Under the pieces are notes generated by a model. That model did no database searches and was not told the origin of the DNA. It saw only the letters and a program-made list of their open reading frames with translations. A stretch of DNA of 64,000 bases, taken from Pseudoxanthomonas gei (GTDB lineage Bacteria; Pseudomonadota; Gammaproteobacteria; Xanthomonadales; Xanthomonadaceae). The stretch is from contig NZ_QOVG01000002.1 of the NCBI RefSeq assembly GCF_010119615.1, forward strand, positions 248,001 through 312,000, in the 5' to 3' direction. A program made the translations under genes and the position numbers. Each line of letters opens with the position of its first letter. Position 1 is the first letter of the stretch. Positions 9,657 through 21,200 of this stretch are shown here, piece by piece.

Positions 9657-9834
9657 AGCCTTGGGCTCCTGCATCGCGCCCGGGCGGGCGTCGGGGGCAT
9701 TCCTGTGGTTCTGGCCACCCTTGGGAGCGGCCGGGGCCGGTCTCACTGGTGATATGCGAAAATCGGCGAACCTGGCACCCGGCCTGCGGTCGAATCCTTC
9801 CCCGCGCCTGCGCCCAGTTCCCAAGGATTGCTTG

Positions 9835-10659
9835 ATGAAGCTTCTGTACTGCATTGCCGCGCTGCTGGCCTCGGCCAGCCTGACCGCCTGTGCCCAGGCC
9901 CCACAACCGGGCCAGCCGGCAAAGCCAGCCGCCGCCCCGGCCGCCGCCCCGGCTGCCGCTGCGCCGACAGGAGCCACGCCCGAGGCCCGAGCCCGCGCCG
10001 CATTGCAGACGCTCAACCCGCAGGTCCAGATCGACTACGTCGGCGAAGCGCCGCTGCCCGGCTTCCGCGAGGTCATCGTTGGCGGCCAGGTGGTACTGGT
10101 CAGCGACGACGGCAAGTACCTGGTGCAGGGCTCGGTGCTGGACATCGCCCAGAAGAAGGAACTCACCCAGTCCAGCCCGGCCCTTTCCAAATACCGCGTG
10201 GACCTGCTCAAGAGCGTCAAGGCCGGCGACCGCATCGTGTTCGCCCCGCCCAACCCCAAGTACACCATCAGCGTGTTCACCGATATCGAATGCGGCTACT
10301 GCCGCAAGCTGCACAGCGAGATCGCCGAATACAACCGCCAGGGCATCGCCATCGAATACATGGCCTTCCCGCGCATGGGCCTGGGCAGCAAGGACCACCT
10401 CGACATGATCTCGGTCTGGTGCGCCAGTGACCGCAAGCAGGCGCTGACCGATGCCAAGAACGGCAAGCCGGTGCCCAAGCGCAGCTGCCAGAGCACGCCG
10501 GTGGACATGGAATACAACCTCGGCCAGCGCCTGGGAATTTCCGGCACCCCGGCCGTATTCGCCCCGGATGGCAGCCAGCTGGGCGGTTACCTGCCGCCGG
10601 ACAAGATGCGCCAGGCGCTGGACGAGCTGGCGGCAGGCGTATCGGGCGGCATCAACTGA
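9835..10659 (+). CDS. dsbC: Thiol:disulfide interchange protein DsbC (lipoprotein form)
   Basis: Periplasmic disulfide isomerase of the DsbC/DsbG family. 274 aa. The start follows AAGGA eight nt upstream. A lipobox LTAC ends the signal sequence (Cys about 19), then an Ala/Pro linker (residues 22-45), an N-terminal dimerisation domain, and a thioredoxin fold with active site CGYC in [12 protein letters not shown] (about 163). The cis-Pro loop is [12 protein letters not shown]. The predicted lipid anchor differs from the soluble E. coli enzyme. It stands alone between the repeat-rich spacer and purL and has a stem-loop after its stop. Confidence 0.9.
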   Translation: MKLLYCIAALLASASLTACAQAPQPGQPAKPAAAPAAAPAAAAPTGATPEARARAALQTLNPQVQIDYVGEAPLPGFREVIVGGQVVLVSDDGKYLVQGSVLDIAQKKELTQSSPALSKYRVDLLKSVKAGDRIVFAPPNPKYTISVFTDIECGYCRKLHSEIAEYNRQGIAIEYMAFPRMGLGSKDHLDMISVWCASDRKQALTDAKNGKPVPKRSCQSTPVDMEYNLGQRLGISGTPAVFAPDGSQLGGYLPPDKMRQALDELAAGVSGGIN

Positions 10660-10684
10660 GCCCGCGTTCGCCAACATGATCCCG

Positions 10685-10711
10685 ACGAAGCCGGCCCTGT
10701 GCCGGCTTCGT
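10685..10711 (+). terminator. Stem-loop after dsbC
   Basis: ACGAAGCCGGC pairs with GCCGGCTTCGT (11 bp) around a 5-nt loop. Only a short TT follows, so it is a hairpin in terminator position rather than a classic intrinsic terminator. It lies 25 nt after the dsbC stop and 40 nt before the purL start. Confidence 0.6.
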
Positions 10712-10750
10712 TACAATAGGCAATCCACGCTCCTCTACGGTTTCCCGGAC

Positions 10751-13700
10751 ATGATCGTCCTCGAGGGCCAGTCGGCCTTGTCGCAGTTCCGCCGCGCGCG
10801 GCTTGAATCCCGATTGCAGTCCCTGTCACCGATGGTCCTGGTGCGTGGCGCCTGGCATGTGTATTTCGTGGAGCCCGAAACCGGCGCCGGGATCGACATG
10901 GACGCGCTGGGTCGCATCCTGCAGGCCTCGGCCGAGCCGGTGGCTGCCGCCGCCGACAGCCAGTCCCGCTTCGTGGTCCCGCGCCTGGGCACGCTGTCGC
11001 CCTGGGCCAGCAAGGCCACCGAGTTGCTGCGTGGCGCCGGCCTGCCGGTACGGCGGGTCGAGCGCGGCACCCGCATCGACCTGCAGCACTGGGAAGACAG
11101 CGCGGCGCTGGCCAAAACCCTGCACGACCCGATGACCCAGTCGCTGCTGGCCACGCGCGAGCAGGCCTCGGCCCTGTTCACCGCGCCGGCCCGCGGCGCC
11201 CTGGAACGGATTCCGCTCGGCGCCCTGGAAGCGGCCAACAAGCGCCTGGGCCTGGCCCTGGCCGAGGACGAGATCGAATACCTGCGGCTGCGTTTCGGCG
11301 AGCTGGGGCGCGACCCCTCGGACGTCGAGCTGATGATGTTCGCCCAGGCCAATTCCGAGCACTGCCGGCACAAGATCTTCAACGCCAGCTGGAGCATCGA
11401 CGGCAAGGACCAGGATCGCTCCCTGTTCCGCATGATCAAGCACACCCATGCCCAGACCCCGCAGCACACCCTGTCGGCCTACAGCGACAACGCGGCGGTG
11501 GTGGAAGGCTACGTTGCCTCGCGCTTCCGGCCGGATGCCTCGGGCACCTACCGCAGCGAGCCGGCGGTCGAGTCGGCCTTCTGCATCAAGGTGGAAACCC
11601 ACAACCACCCGACCGCCATCGCCCCATTCCCCGGCGCGGCCACGGGCGCGGGCGGCGAGATCCGCGACGAGGGCGCCACCGGTCGCGGCGGCAAGCCCAA
11701 GGCCGGGTTGACCGGCTTCTCGGTCTCGCACCTGCGCATCCCGACCCTGCCGCAGCCCTGGGAAGAATTCGATACCAGCCGCCCGCGCGCGCTGAACCCG
11801 CGCATGGCCCCGGCGCTGGAAATCATGCTCGACGGCCCGCTGGGCGGCGCCGCCTTCAACAATGAATTCGGCCGGCCCAACCTGGCCGGTTATTTCCGCA
11901 GTTTCGAACTGTCCGAAGGCCGCGCCAGCGATGGCAGCACGCTGACCCGTGCCTACGACAAGCCGATCATGCTGGCCGGCGGCCTGGGCGCGATCGACCG
12001 CATCCAGGTCGAGAAGATCCGCCTGCAGGATGGCGATGCGGTGATCGTGCTCGGCGGCCCGGCCATGCTGATCGGGCTGGGCGGCGGCGCCGCCAGTTCG
12101 GTGGCCTCCGGCGACAGCGCCGAAGACCTCGACTTCGCCAGCGTGCAGCGCGACAACCCGGAGATGGAGCGCCGCTGCCAGGAAGTCATCGACCGCTGCG
12201 TGGCGCTGGGCGCCGGCAACCCGATCCGCTGGTTCCACGACGTCGGCGCGGGCGGCCTGTCCAACGCCATTCCCGAGCTGCTGCACGACTCGGGCCGGGG
12301 CGGGGTGATCGACCTGGACAAGGTGCCCAGCGACGATCCCTCGCTGTCGCCGATGCAGCTGTGGTGCAACGAATCGCAGGAGCGTTACGTGCTGGGCGTG
12401 GCCCAGGAGCGGCTGGCCGAGTTCGCCGGAATCTGTGAGCGCGAGCGCTGCCCGTTCGCGGCGGTGGGCACCGCCACCACCGAGGAGCGGCTGGTGGTCG
12501 CCTACGGCGCCGCGGTGGGATCCCTACCCGAAGCGCGCGCCATCGACCTGCCCATGGACGTGCTGTTCGGCAAGGCGCCGAAGATGCACCGCGACGCCAC
12601 CCATCCACCGGCGCCGCGCTGGCCGGCGTTGCAGACCGGCGGCATGGACCTGCATGAGGCCGGCCTGCGCGTGCTGGCCCATCCTTCGGTCGCCTCCAAG
12701 CAGTTCCTGGTCACCATTGGCGACCGCAGCGTGGGCGGCCTGACCGCACGCGACCAGATGATCGGTCCCTGGCAACTGCCGCTGGCCGACTGCGCCATCA
12801 CCCTGTCGGGCTTCGACGGATTCACCGGCGAGGCCATGGCCATCGGCGAACGCACGCCACTGGCGCTGCTGGACGCCGCCGCCTCGGCGCGCATGGCCGT
12901 GGGCGAGGCCATCACCAACCTGTGCGCGGCGCCAGTGGCCTCGCTGGACCGGGTCAAGCTGTCGGCCAACTGGATGGCCGCGGCCGGCCATCCAGGCGAA
13001 GACGCGTTGCTGTTCGATGCGGTGCGCGCGGTCGGCATGCAGCTGTGCCCGGACATCGACCTCAGCATTCCGGTCGGCAAGGATTCGCTGTCCATGCAGG
13101 CCCAGTGGCAGGCGGGCGGCGATGCGCAGAAATCCGTTTCCCCGGTCTCGCTGGTCATCACCGCGTTCGCCCCGGTCACCGATGCGCGCGAGCAGGTGAC
13201 GCCACTGCTGGCGCGCAGCGAAGACAGCGACCTGTGGCTGATCGGGCTGGGCGCGGGCAAGCAGCGCCTGGGCGGCTCGGTGCTGGCCCAGTGCCATCCG
13301 CATGCCGGCGGCGGCCCATTGCCTGCCTTCGGCGGCGACGTGCCCGACCTGGACGACCCGCAGCGGCTGCGCGATTTCTTCGAACTCATCGGCGATGCGC
13401 GCGAAGCCGGCGTGTTGCTGGCCTACCACGACCGCAGCGACGGCGGCGCTTTCGCGGCGCTGTGCGAAATGGCCTTCGCCGCGCATTGCGGGCTGGACAT
13501 CCAGCTGGACGGCTGGGGCGACGATCCGTTCCGGACCCTGTTCTGCGAGGAACTGGGCGCGGTGGTCCAGGTCGCGGCCGAACACCGCGCCACGTTCGCG
13601 GACCTGGTCGAACGCCACGCGCTGACCGAATGCGCCCAGCGCATCGCCAAGCCGACGACCGCGCCGGTGATCCGCGTGCAGCAGGACGGCGAAGTGCTGG

Positions 13701-14656
13701 CGCAGTGGCGCTGGGACGCGCTGTTCGATGCCTGGTGGTCGGTCACCCACGCCATGCAGAAGCTGCGCGACAACCCCGAGGTTGCCGACGAGGAGCGCGC
13801 CATCGCGCGTGACTACGCCGCGCCCGGCTTGCGGCCCCGATTGTCGTTCGATCCCTCCGACGACATCGCCGCGCCTTATGTGTCGCGCGGCACCAGGCCG
13901 AAGGTGGCGATCCTGCGCGAGCAGGGCGTCAACGGCCAGATTGAAATGGCCGCCGCCTTCGATCGCGCCGGCTTCGACGCCCACGACGTGCACATGAGCG
14001 ACCTGCTGGGCGGCCGCACCAGGCTGGAAGGTTTCACCGGCCTGGCCGCCTGCGGTGGTTTCAGCTACGGCGACGTGCTGGGCGCGGGCCGCGGCTGGGC
14101 GACTTCGATCCTTGAGCACAGCGCGTTGCGCGATGCCTTCGCGGGATTTTTCGCGCGCGGCGACAGCTTTTCGCTTGGGGTCTGCAACGGCTGCCAGATG
14201 ATGAGCCAGCTGAAGGACATCATCCCGGGGGCGACCCACTGGCCGCGCTTCCTGCGCAACCGCAGCGAACAGTTCGAGGCACGCTTCTCGCTGCTGGAAG
14301 TGCTGGAGTCGCCGTCGCTGTTCCTGCAGGGCATGGCCGGTTCGCGCATCCCGGTGGCGGTCTCCCATGGCGAAGGACGCGCCGAATTCGACAGCCCCGC
14401 CGACCAGGCCGCCGCCCAGGTCGCGCTGCGCTTCATCGACGGCGAGGGCAGGGTGGCCACCCACTACCCGCTCAACCCGAACGGCTCACCGGACGGCATC
14501 ACCGGCCTGACCACCGACGACGGCCGCGTCACCATCCTCATGCCGCATCCCGAACGCACCCTGCGCAGCGTCAACCTGAGCTGGAGTCCTGGCGAGTGGA
14601 ACGGGGAGTCGCCCTGGTCGCGGATGTTCGCAAACGCCAGGGCCCGCGTAGGCTGA
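10751..14656 (+). CDS. purL: Phosphoribosylformylglycinamidine synthase
   Basis: Large single-chain FGAM synthase of purine biosynthesis: ATP-dependent conversion of FGAR plus glutamine to FGAM. About 1301 aa, the gammaproteobacterial long form. Order: PurS-like N-terminus, linker, two AIRS-type synthetase domains (signature [20 protein letters not shown] near residue 280; duplicate around [12 protein letters not shown]) and a C-terminal class I glutaminase with nucleophile Cys in [14 protein letters not shown] and His in MPHPERTLR. The start [14 protein letters not shown] matches homologues; the frame opens 300 nt earlier through spacer. It is a single-gene unit with its own downstream hairpin. 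Confidence 0.97.
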   Translation: MIVLEGQSALSQFRRARLESRLQSLSPMVLVRGAWHVYFVEPETGAGIDMDALGRILQASAEPVAAAADSQSRFVVPRLGTLSPWASKATELLRGAGLPVRRVERGTRIDLQHWEDSAALAKTLHDPMTQSLLATREQASALFTAPARGALERIPLGALEAANKRLGLALAEDEIEYLRLRFGELGRDPSDVELMMFAQANSEHCRHKIFNASWSIDGKDQDRSLFRMIKHTHAQTPQHTLSAYSDNAAVVEGYVASRFRPDASGTYRSEPAVESAFCIKVETHNHPTAIAPFPGAATGAGGEIRDEGATGRGGKPKAGLTGFSVSHLRIPTLPQPWEEFDTSRPRALNPRMAPALEIMLDGPLGGAAFNNEFGRPNLAGYFRSFELSEGRASDGSTLTRAYDKPIMLAGGLGAIDRIQVEKIRLQDGDAVIVLGGPAMLIGLGGGAASSVASGDSAEDLDFASVQRDNPEMERRCQEVIDRCVALGAGNPIRWFHDVGAGGLSNAIPELLHDSGRGGVIDLDKVPSDDPSLSPMQLWCNESQERYVLGVAQERLAEFAGICERERCPFAAVGTATTEERLVVAYGAAVGSLPEARAIDLPMDVLFGKAPKMHRDATHPPAPRWPALQTGGMDLHEAGLRVLAHPSVASKQFLVTIGDRSVGGLTARDQMIGPWQLPLADCAITLSGFDGFTGEAMAIGERTPLALLDAAASARMAVGEAITNLCAAPVASLDRVKLSANWMAAAGHPGEDALLFDAVRAVGMQLCPDIDLSIPVGKDSLSMQAQWQAGGDAQKSVSPVSLVITAFAPVTDAREQVTPLLARSEDSDLWLIGLGAGKQRLGGSVLAQCHPHAGGGPLPAFGGDVPDLDDPQRLRDFFELIGDAREAGVLLAYHDRSDGGAFAALCEMAFAAHCGLDIQLDGWGDDPFRTLFCEELGAVVQVAAEHRATFADLVERHALTECAQRIAKPTTAPVIRVQQDGEVLAQWRWDALFDAWWSVTHAMQKLRDNPEVADEERAIARDYAAPGLRPRLSFDPSDDIAAPYVSRGTRPKVAILREQGVNGQIEMAAAFDRAGFDAHDVHMSDLLGGRTRLEGFTGLAACGGFSYGDVLGAGRGWATSILEHSALRDAFAGFFARGDSFSLGVCNGCQMMSQLKDIIPGATHWPRFLRNRSEQFEARFSLLEVLESPSLFLQGMAGSRIPVAVSHGEGRAEFDSPADQAAAQVALRFIDGEGRVATHYPLNPNGSPDGITGLTTDDGRVTILMPHPERTLRSVNLSWSPGEWNGESPWSRMFANARARVG

Positions 14657-14705
14657 GTGGTCCGGAAGCGTTCCGGAAGACACATCCAGGCCATCCTTGT
14701 TGCCG

Positions 14706-14734
14706 AAGCCCGCCGAAGCAAGTTCGGCGGGCTT
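14706..14734 (+). terminator. Probable terminator of purL
   Basis: A 12-bp perfect stem, AAGCCCGCCGAA / TTCGGCGGGCTT, with a 5-nt loop 50 nt after the purL stop. The sequence following the stem is TCGCGTT, a poor T-run. Position and stem strength support termination. Confidence 0.7.
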
Positions 14735-15273
14735 TCGCGTTCCGGCGCCGGCCATTGCCGTCGTCCAGGGGCGTGTACGCGGCTACATGATGCGTAGGGG
14801 CCGCGTCCCTGCCGTGGTTTGTGCAGTGCGGGAATCCGTGCAGGCCCGACCCCGCTGCCAGCAAATAATTTCTGGATATCCGAATCATTTCCGGAACGTG
14901 CGGAAGCCAATAACGACGGGCTTCCCGGGGTTTTCGACGTACCCGGGCGTATCGATCATTGCGGCCTGAAAAAAAATAGCCAACCGCTTGTTTTCAGCGG
15001 AAATCCTTTTTCGTGCCAGCGCATTCTGCTGGCCGGTCCGGATGGCGCGAGTGTGGCGTTTTGTGACTTGACTCGCGATAACGGACTGGTGACTATCGGA
15101 TTCAGGTTGCGTGGTAAAGGACACATTCAGCTAGTGCTTTTGATTTGGGGAACAACCTCCGATGCCCCGGGTGGGCATCCCACGGGAGGCTTCACGACTT
15201 TCAGCTAGGTTGTCGCGCATCAGCGCGACGGCCCGGGTATTGCTTTGCCAATTTTCTATAGGGGACAGTTTCG
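14735..15273 (+). other. Long AT-richer leader before the adhesin gene
   Basis: No gene is supported. From about 14860 the base composition drops well below that of the neighbours, with runs such as AAAAAAAATAGCC. A weak promoter candidate is TTGACT (15068-15073) with GACTAT 17 nt downstream. A small hairpin GATGCCC/GGGCATC is near 15160-15178. The last bases AGGGGA before the ATG are a good ribosome binding site. Such a long, AT-rich upstream region suggests regulated expression of the adhesin, or acquired DNA. Confidence 0.45.
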
Positions 15274-18200
15274 ATGAATCGTATTTATCGCAAGGTTTGG
15301 GATGCGGCCCGCGGCGTGGTGGTGGCTTCGGAATTGGCAAAGTCGAAAGGCAAGGGCAAGGGCGGCAGGCTGCTGCAGGCGGTAGCGCTTGCAGGTGCGC
15401 TAGGCGCGACGACCAGCGCGCTTGCCGCGGGGGTCTGTTCCGTGACTGGAACCAGCCTGGGTACGGCGGCCACCGCCGTCGGGGCCAACTCCTTCGCCTG
15501 CGGTGCCAACGGCACCATCGCCAACGGCAGCGGGGCCAACGCATTCGGTACGCAGGCCCGCGCCGTGGGCGCCAACACCACTGCCGTGGGCAATTTGGCT
15601 TGGGCAACGGCTGCCAACGCGACCGCAGTGGGACAGGATTCGTTTGCTGCCGGAATCAACTCCACCGCCGTGGGCAATTTCGCTTGGGCAACGGCTGCCA
15701 ACACGACCGCAGTAGGACAGGACTCGTTTGCTGACGGAATCAGCTCCACCGCAGTAGGCGTCTCCGCCTATGCGTTGGGCGACGACGCCGTGGCCGTGGG
15801 ATACGCCAGCCGGGCTACCGGCTTGGGCAGCGTGGCAGTGGGCGGCAATGCGGGTGGCTTTGCGGCCGAGGCGCTGGCTGATGGCGCCGCCGCGTTCGGC
15901 TCCGGCTCCGGCGCGCTCGCTGACTTCACCACCGCCATTGGCACCCTGGCTTCCAGCGATGCGGTGCAGGGCACCGCGCTGGGCGCGGGTTCTTATGCCA
16001 GTGCCGAAAACAGCGTGGCGCTCGGTGCGTTGTCGGTAGCTGATCGTGTGGACACCGTTTCAGTAGGCGCCGCAGGCGGCGAGCGGCAGGTGGTGAACGT
16101 GGCCGCCGGTACCGAGGGCACCGATGCGGTGAACCTGGACCAGCTTCAGGATGCCACCGCCAGCACCCATTATTTCCAGGCTTCGGGCAACGATCCGCTT
16201 GATGCGTCGTCCGATCCGGGCGCGTTCGTCGACGGCATCAACGCGACGGCCGCCGGTGATGCGGCCAATGCGATCGGCGCGGGCGCGTCGGCCTTCGGCA
16301 GCGGTGCCAATGCCTATGCCGACGGCGCCACCGCGGTGGGCTTCAATGCACTGGCGTTCGATGCCAATGCCGCGGCCTTTGGCAGCAATGCCCAGGCCCT
16401 CGGCGACTCGGCCACGGCGGTGGGTTCGGACAGCCTGGCCAGCGGTTTCGGGTCCGCGGCCACCGGCGCCGCCAGCCTCGCTTCTGGCGATGTGGCCACG
16501 GCCGCGGGCTTCGCCAGCGAGGCCTCCGGCCTGGGCGCCAGTGCGCTGGGTGCTTTATCGATTGCCAGCGGCGACTATGCGACTGCGGTGGGTGTGGCGG
16601 CCGAGGCCTCCGGCCTGAGCAGCTTGGCGGTGGGCGATTTCAGCATCGCTTCGGGTGATGAGAGCTTGGCCCTGGGTTCCGGCGCCGTGGCGGTGGGTGC
16701 CCTGAGCTCGGCAGTGGGCGGGCTGAGCTTCGCCGACGGCGCCAACTCAACCGCGATCGGTGGTGCCGCGTTCGCATCGGCCGATGACTCCACGGCCTTG
16801 GGCTTTGCATCAACTGCCTTGGCCGCCAACAGCGTGGCCCTGGGTACCCTGTCGGTCGCCGACCGCGCGGACACCGTCTCGGTGGGCGATGTCGGTTTTG
16901 AACGCCAGATCACCAACGTGGCCGCGGGTGTGGAAGACACCGATGCGGTCAACGTGGCGCAGTTGAACGACGTGGCAGACGTTGCCGCGGGCACCGATCG
17001 TTACTTCAAGGCCGACGGTTTGAATGACGGTACCGACGATGCGTCCATCGCCGGCATCGGTGCGGTGGCCATTGGCGCCAGCGCAATCGCCAGCAACGAC
17101 GGCGCCATCGCGCTGGGCGCAGCCAGCGAAGCCAGCGGCGAGCAGGCCATCGCGGTAGGCGCCGGCAGCGTGGCCAGCGGCGACGGCAGCGTGGCCACGG
17201 GTGCGTTGAGCGAGGCCTCCGGCCTCGAGTCGACCGCCAATGGTTACTTCAGCACCGCCTCCGGTGACTTCGCCACCGCAATTGGCGCAGAGTCGATTGC
17301 CAGTGGTACCGAAGCAGCGGCCTTTGGCTATGCGGCCGAGGCCTCGGGCAACTACAGCACCGCCGTGGGCGGCAATGCTTGGGCCGCGGGTTTCAACAGC
17401 ACCGCGCTCGGCAATTTCAGCACGGCTACCGGTTCCTCGGCCGTGGCACTGGGTTCGGACAGCACGGCCGATGGTGACTACAGCTTGGCCGTGGGCCAGG
17501 CCAGCACGGCTTCGGGCGAGGCCAGCGTGGCCGTAGGCCAGGGCAGCATTGCCACCGGCATCAACAGCGTGGCCGTCGGTGGCGCCACTTCGTTCGGTAC
17601 CGAGGCCAGTGGCGACTACAGCACTGCGGTCGGTGGTGAAGCCTGGACTCCGGGTTTCAACAGCACGGCGCTGGGCAATGCCTCGATCGCCTTTGGGGAC
17701 AACACCGTCGCCCTGGGCTCCGATGCCATCGCCGAAGCCGAAGGCAGCGTGGCCCTCGGCCAGGGTTCCTATGCCGGCCGCGACAACACCGTGTCGGTGG
17801 GTGACGTGGGCAGCGAACGCCAGATCACCAACGTGGCTGCCGGTACCGAGGGCACCGATGCGGTGAACTTGGACCAGCTGACCGCCGTGGCCGATGTGGC
17901 CGCGACCACCAACAAGTACTTCCAGGCCTCCGGTGGCCCGGGCAGCGATGCCGGTGCCTACGTGGACGGCGACTACGCCACGGCCGCCGGTGAGGCGACC
18001 AATGCGATCGGCGAGGGCGCCTCGGCCTTCGGCAGCGGCGCCCTGGCCTATGCCGACGGCGCCACGGCAGTAGGGTTCAATGCACTGGCTTCGGGCCAGA
18101 ACAGCGCCGCCTTCGGCCAGAACGCCCAGGCCACCGGCCCGGCCGCGGTCGCGGTCGGCGGCAATGCGGTGGATGAGAACGGCGATCCGCTGATCACCAA

Positions 18201-21200
18201 TGGTGGCGTGCCCGTAGACACCGGCGCGACCAGCGCTGGCGTGGGCGGCACCGCGGTCGGCGCCAGCGCGCAGGCCGATGGCTTTGCCGCCACGGCGGCG
18301 GGCGTGGGTGCCTATGCATCGGGCGCGCAGTCCTCCGCCTTCGGTGCGGTGGCCAACGCCACCGGTGACTACTCCACCGCGGTGGGCACGGAAACCACCG
18401 CCTCGGGCACCAGCAGCGTGGCCGTCGGTGGCCCGGCAGACCTGATTCCAGGCCTGGGCTTCTTCGTGACCACCCAGGCGACGGGGGAAAGCTCGGCCGC
18501 ATTCGGCGCGGGCACCATTGCTTCGGGTGACTACAGCACGGCGGCCGGCAGCCTGTCGGAAGCGGCAGGCCTGGAAAGCACGGCGGTGGGCTATTTCGCC
18601 TATGCCGCTGGCGACAACGCCAGTGCCCTGGGCGCCGAGTCCTGGGCCAGCGGCACCAACAGCACCGCAGTCGGTTTCTACAGCACGGCTTTCGGCGAGT
18701 ATTCGGTTGCCGTGGGTGACAACAGCCTGGCCAGCGGCGACGAATCGGTGGCACTGGGCGGCAGCGTGGGCGGCTCCATCTCCACCGAGGCAGCGGGTGC
18801 GGGCGCCACGGCATTGGGTGCCGGAGCCCTGGCCGTGGGCGACCAGAGTTCGGCGGTGGGCTGGCTGAGCACGGCCGAGGGCCTCAACTCAACCGCGGTC
18901 GGTGGTACCGCGGTGGCATTGGCCGATGACTCCACGGCCTTGGGCTTTGCTTCAACTGCCCTGGCCGCCAACAGCGTCGCCCTGGGTACCGGTTCGGTCG
19001 CCGACCGCGCCGATACCGTCTCGGTGGGCGATGTCGGTTTTGAGCGCCAGATCACCAACGTCGCCGCGGGTGTGGAAGACACCGATGCGGTCAACGTGGC
19101 GCAGTTGAACGAGGTAGCCGACGTCGCCGCAGGCACCGACCGTTACTTCAAGGCTGATGGTTTGAATGACGGAACCGACGATGCCTTCATCAGCGGCGTG
19201 GGTGCGATTGCAATCGGCGCCAATGCGGTCGCCAGCGCGGACAACGCCATTGCCCTGGGTGCGGGCAGCCAGGCCACGTCCGAGTACGCAACGGCTGTGG
19301 GTGCAGGCAGCGCGGCGAGCGGCGAGCAGAGCACGGCGACCGGCGCGCTCAGCGTGGCCAGCGGCGATGGCAGCGTGGCCACGGGTGCGTTGAGCGAGGC
19401 CTCCGGCCTCGAGTCGACCGCCAATGGCTACTTCAGCACCGCCTCGGGCCTGGGCTCGACGGCATTGGGTGCCGAGTCCACCAGCAGCGGCGATTACGCC
19501 ACCGCGGTGGGCCTGGCGTCGACGGCTTCGGGCGTCAGCAGCGTGTCGGTGGGCGAGTACAGCATCGCTTCCGGTGACGAGAGCGTGGCCCTGGGCGGGA
19601 CGGCGTTCGGCTTGTTCAGCGCCGAGGCCAGCGGCTACGGCGCCGTGGCTTTGGGTGCGGGCACTTACGCGGCGGGCGACTTCAGTTCGGCGATCGGCTG
19701 GCTGACCGAGGCGACCGGCTTCAACAGCACGGCCGTCGGTTCGGCGGCCAGCTCCGCGGGCTACAACAGCACCGCACTGGGTTCGGATTCCGAAGCAGTG
19801 GGCGAAGGCAGCGTGGCCCTCGGCCAGGGATCCTATGCCGACCGCGACAACACCGTGTCGGTGGGTGACGTGGGCAGCGAACGCCAGATCACCAACGTGG
19901 CTGCCGGTACCGAGGGCAGCGATGCGGTGAACCTGGACCAGCTGACCGCCGTGGCCGATGTGGCTGCGACCACCAACAAGTACTTCCAGGCCTCCGGTGG
20001 CCCGGGCAGCGATGCCGGTGCCTACGTGGACGGCGACTACGCCACGGCCGCCGGTGAGGCGACCAATGCGATCGGCGAGGGCGCCTCGGCCTTCGGCAGC
20101 GGCGCCAATGCCTATGCACTCAACGCCACGGCGATCGGCTTCAACGCCCTGGCCATTGGTGAGAGTGCCCTGGCACTGGGCGCCAGCAGCCAGGCGACGG
20201 GTGAATTCGCCACCGCAGTGGGTGCTGAAAGCGAAGCCAGCGGATACCTGTCGACCGCGACCGGCGCCGGCAGCGTGGCCAGCGGCGATGGCAGCGTGGC
20301 CAGCGGTGCATTGAGCGAAGCCTCGGGCGAGGAATCCACGGCGCTGGGCTTCTTCAGCAGCGCTTCGGGTGACGTGTCCACGGCGCTGGGTGCCGAAAGT
20401 ATCGCCTCGGGTATCGAAGCGACCGCCGCCGGTTTCCGCAGTGAAGCCTCAGGCGTGGGTGCCAGTGCACTGGGTTCGGAGTCGCTCGCCAGCGGTGACT
20501 ATTCGACGGCAGTAGGCTTGGCGGCTTCGGCCACCGGCCTGAGCAGCGTGTCGGTGGGTGAATACAGCATCGCCTCCGGCGACGAGAGCGTGGCCCTGGG
20601 TGGCACGGCCTTCGGAACCCTGAGTGCGGAAGCCAGCGGTGCCGGTTCCACGGCGCTGGGAGCCGGGGCCTGGGCCACCGGTGACCAGAGCACGGCGACC
20701 GGCTGGTTGAGCACGGCCGATGGCGTCAACTCGACGGCCGCGGGCGCGGCATCGTGGGCGGAAGCCGACGACTCCACCGCCCTGGGTTACGGTTCCTACG
20801 CCTCGGCCGCCAACAGCGTGGCCCTGGGCGCGGGTTCGGAAGCCGATCGCGTCAACACGGTCTCGGTGGGTTATGCCGGCGGCGAACGCCAGATCACCAA
20901 CGTGGCCGCGGGTGTGGAAGACACCGATGCGGTCAACGTGGCGCAGTTGAACCAGATCACCGGCGACCTCAGTGACCTGGCCGCTGATGCGGTGACCTAC
21001 GACGACGCCAGCAAGGACACCCTGACGCTGGAAGGCGCCACTGGCACCACCATCACCAACCTGGCGGCTGGTGCCATCTCTTCCACCAGCACCGACGCGA
21101 TCAATGGCGGCCAGTTGTACGGTTCGCTGGACAGCATCGCCACCGCCCTGGGCGGCGGCACCTATGTCGGCGCGACCGGCGGCCTGGTCGGCACCACCTA

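Noticed and set aside
9301-9834. N-terminal extension of dsbC containing seven-residue repeats
   Set aside because: The repeats are translated 21-bp DNA units; the DsbC lipoprotein signal starts at 9835 behind a good ribosome site.
12524-14464. Long antisense frame opposite purL (646 codons)
   Set aside because: Shadow of a high-GC gene: purL has all catalytic motifs, and the antisense product is His/Gly/Arg-rich with no recognisable domain.
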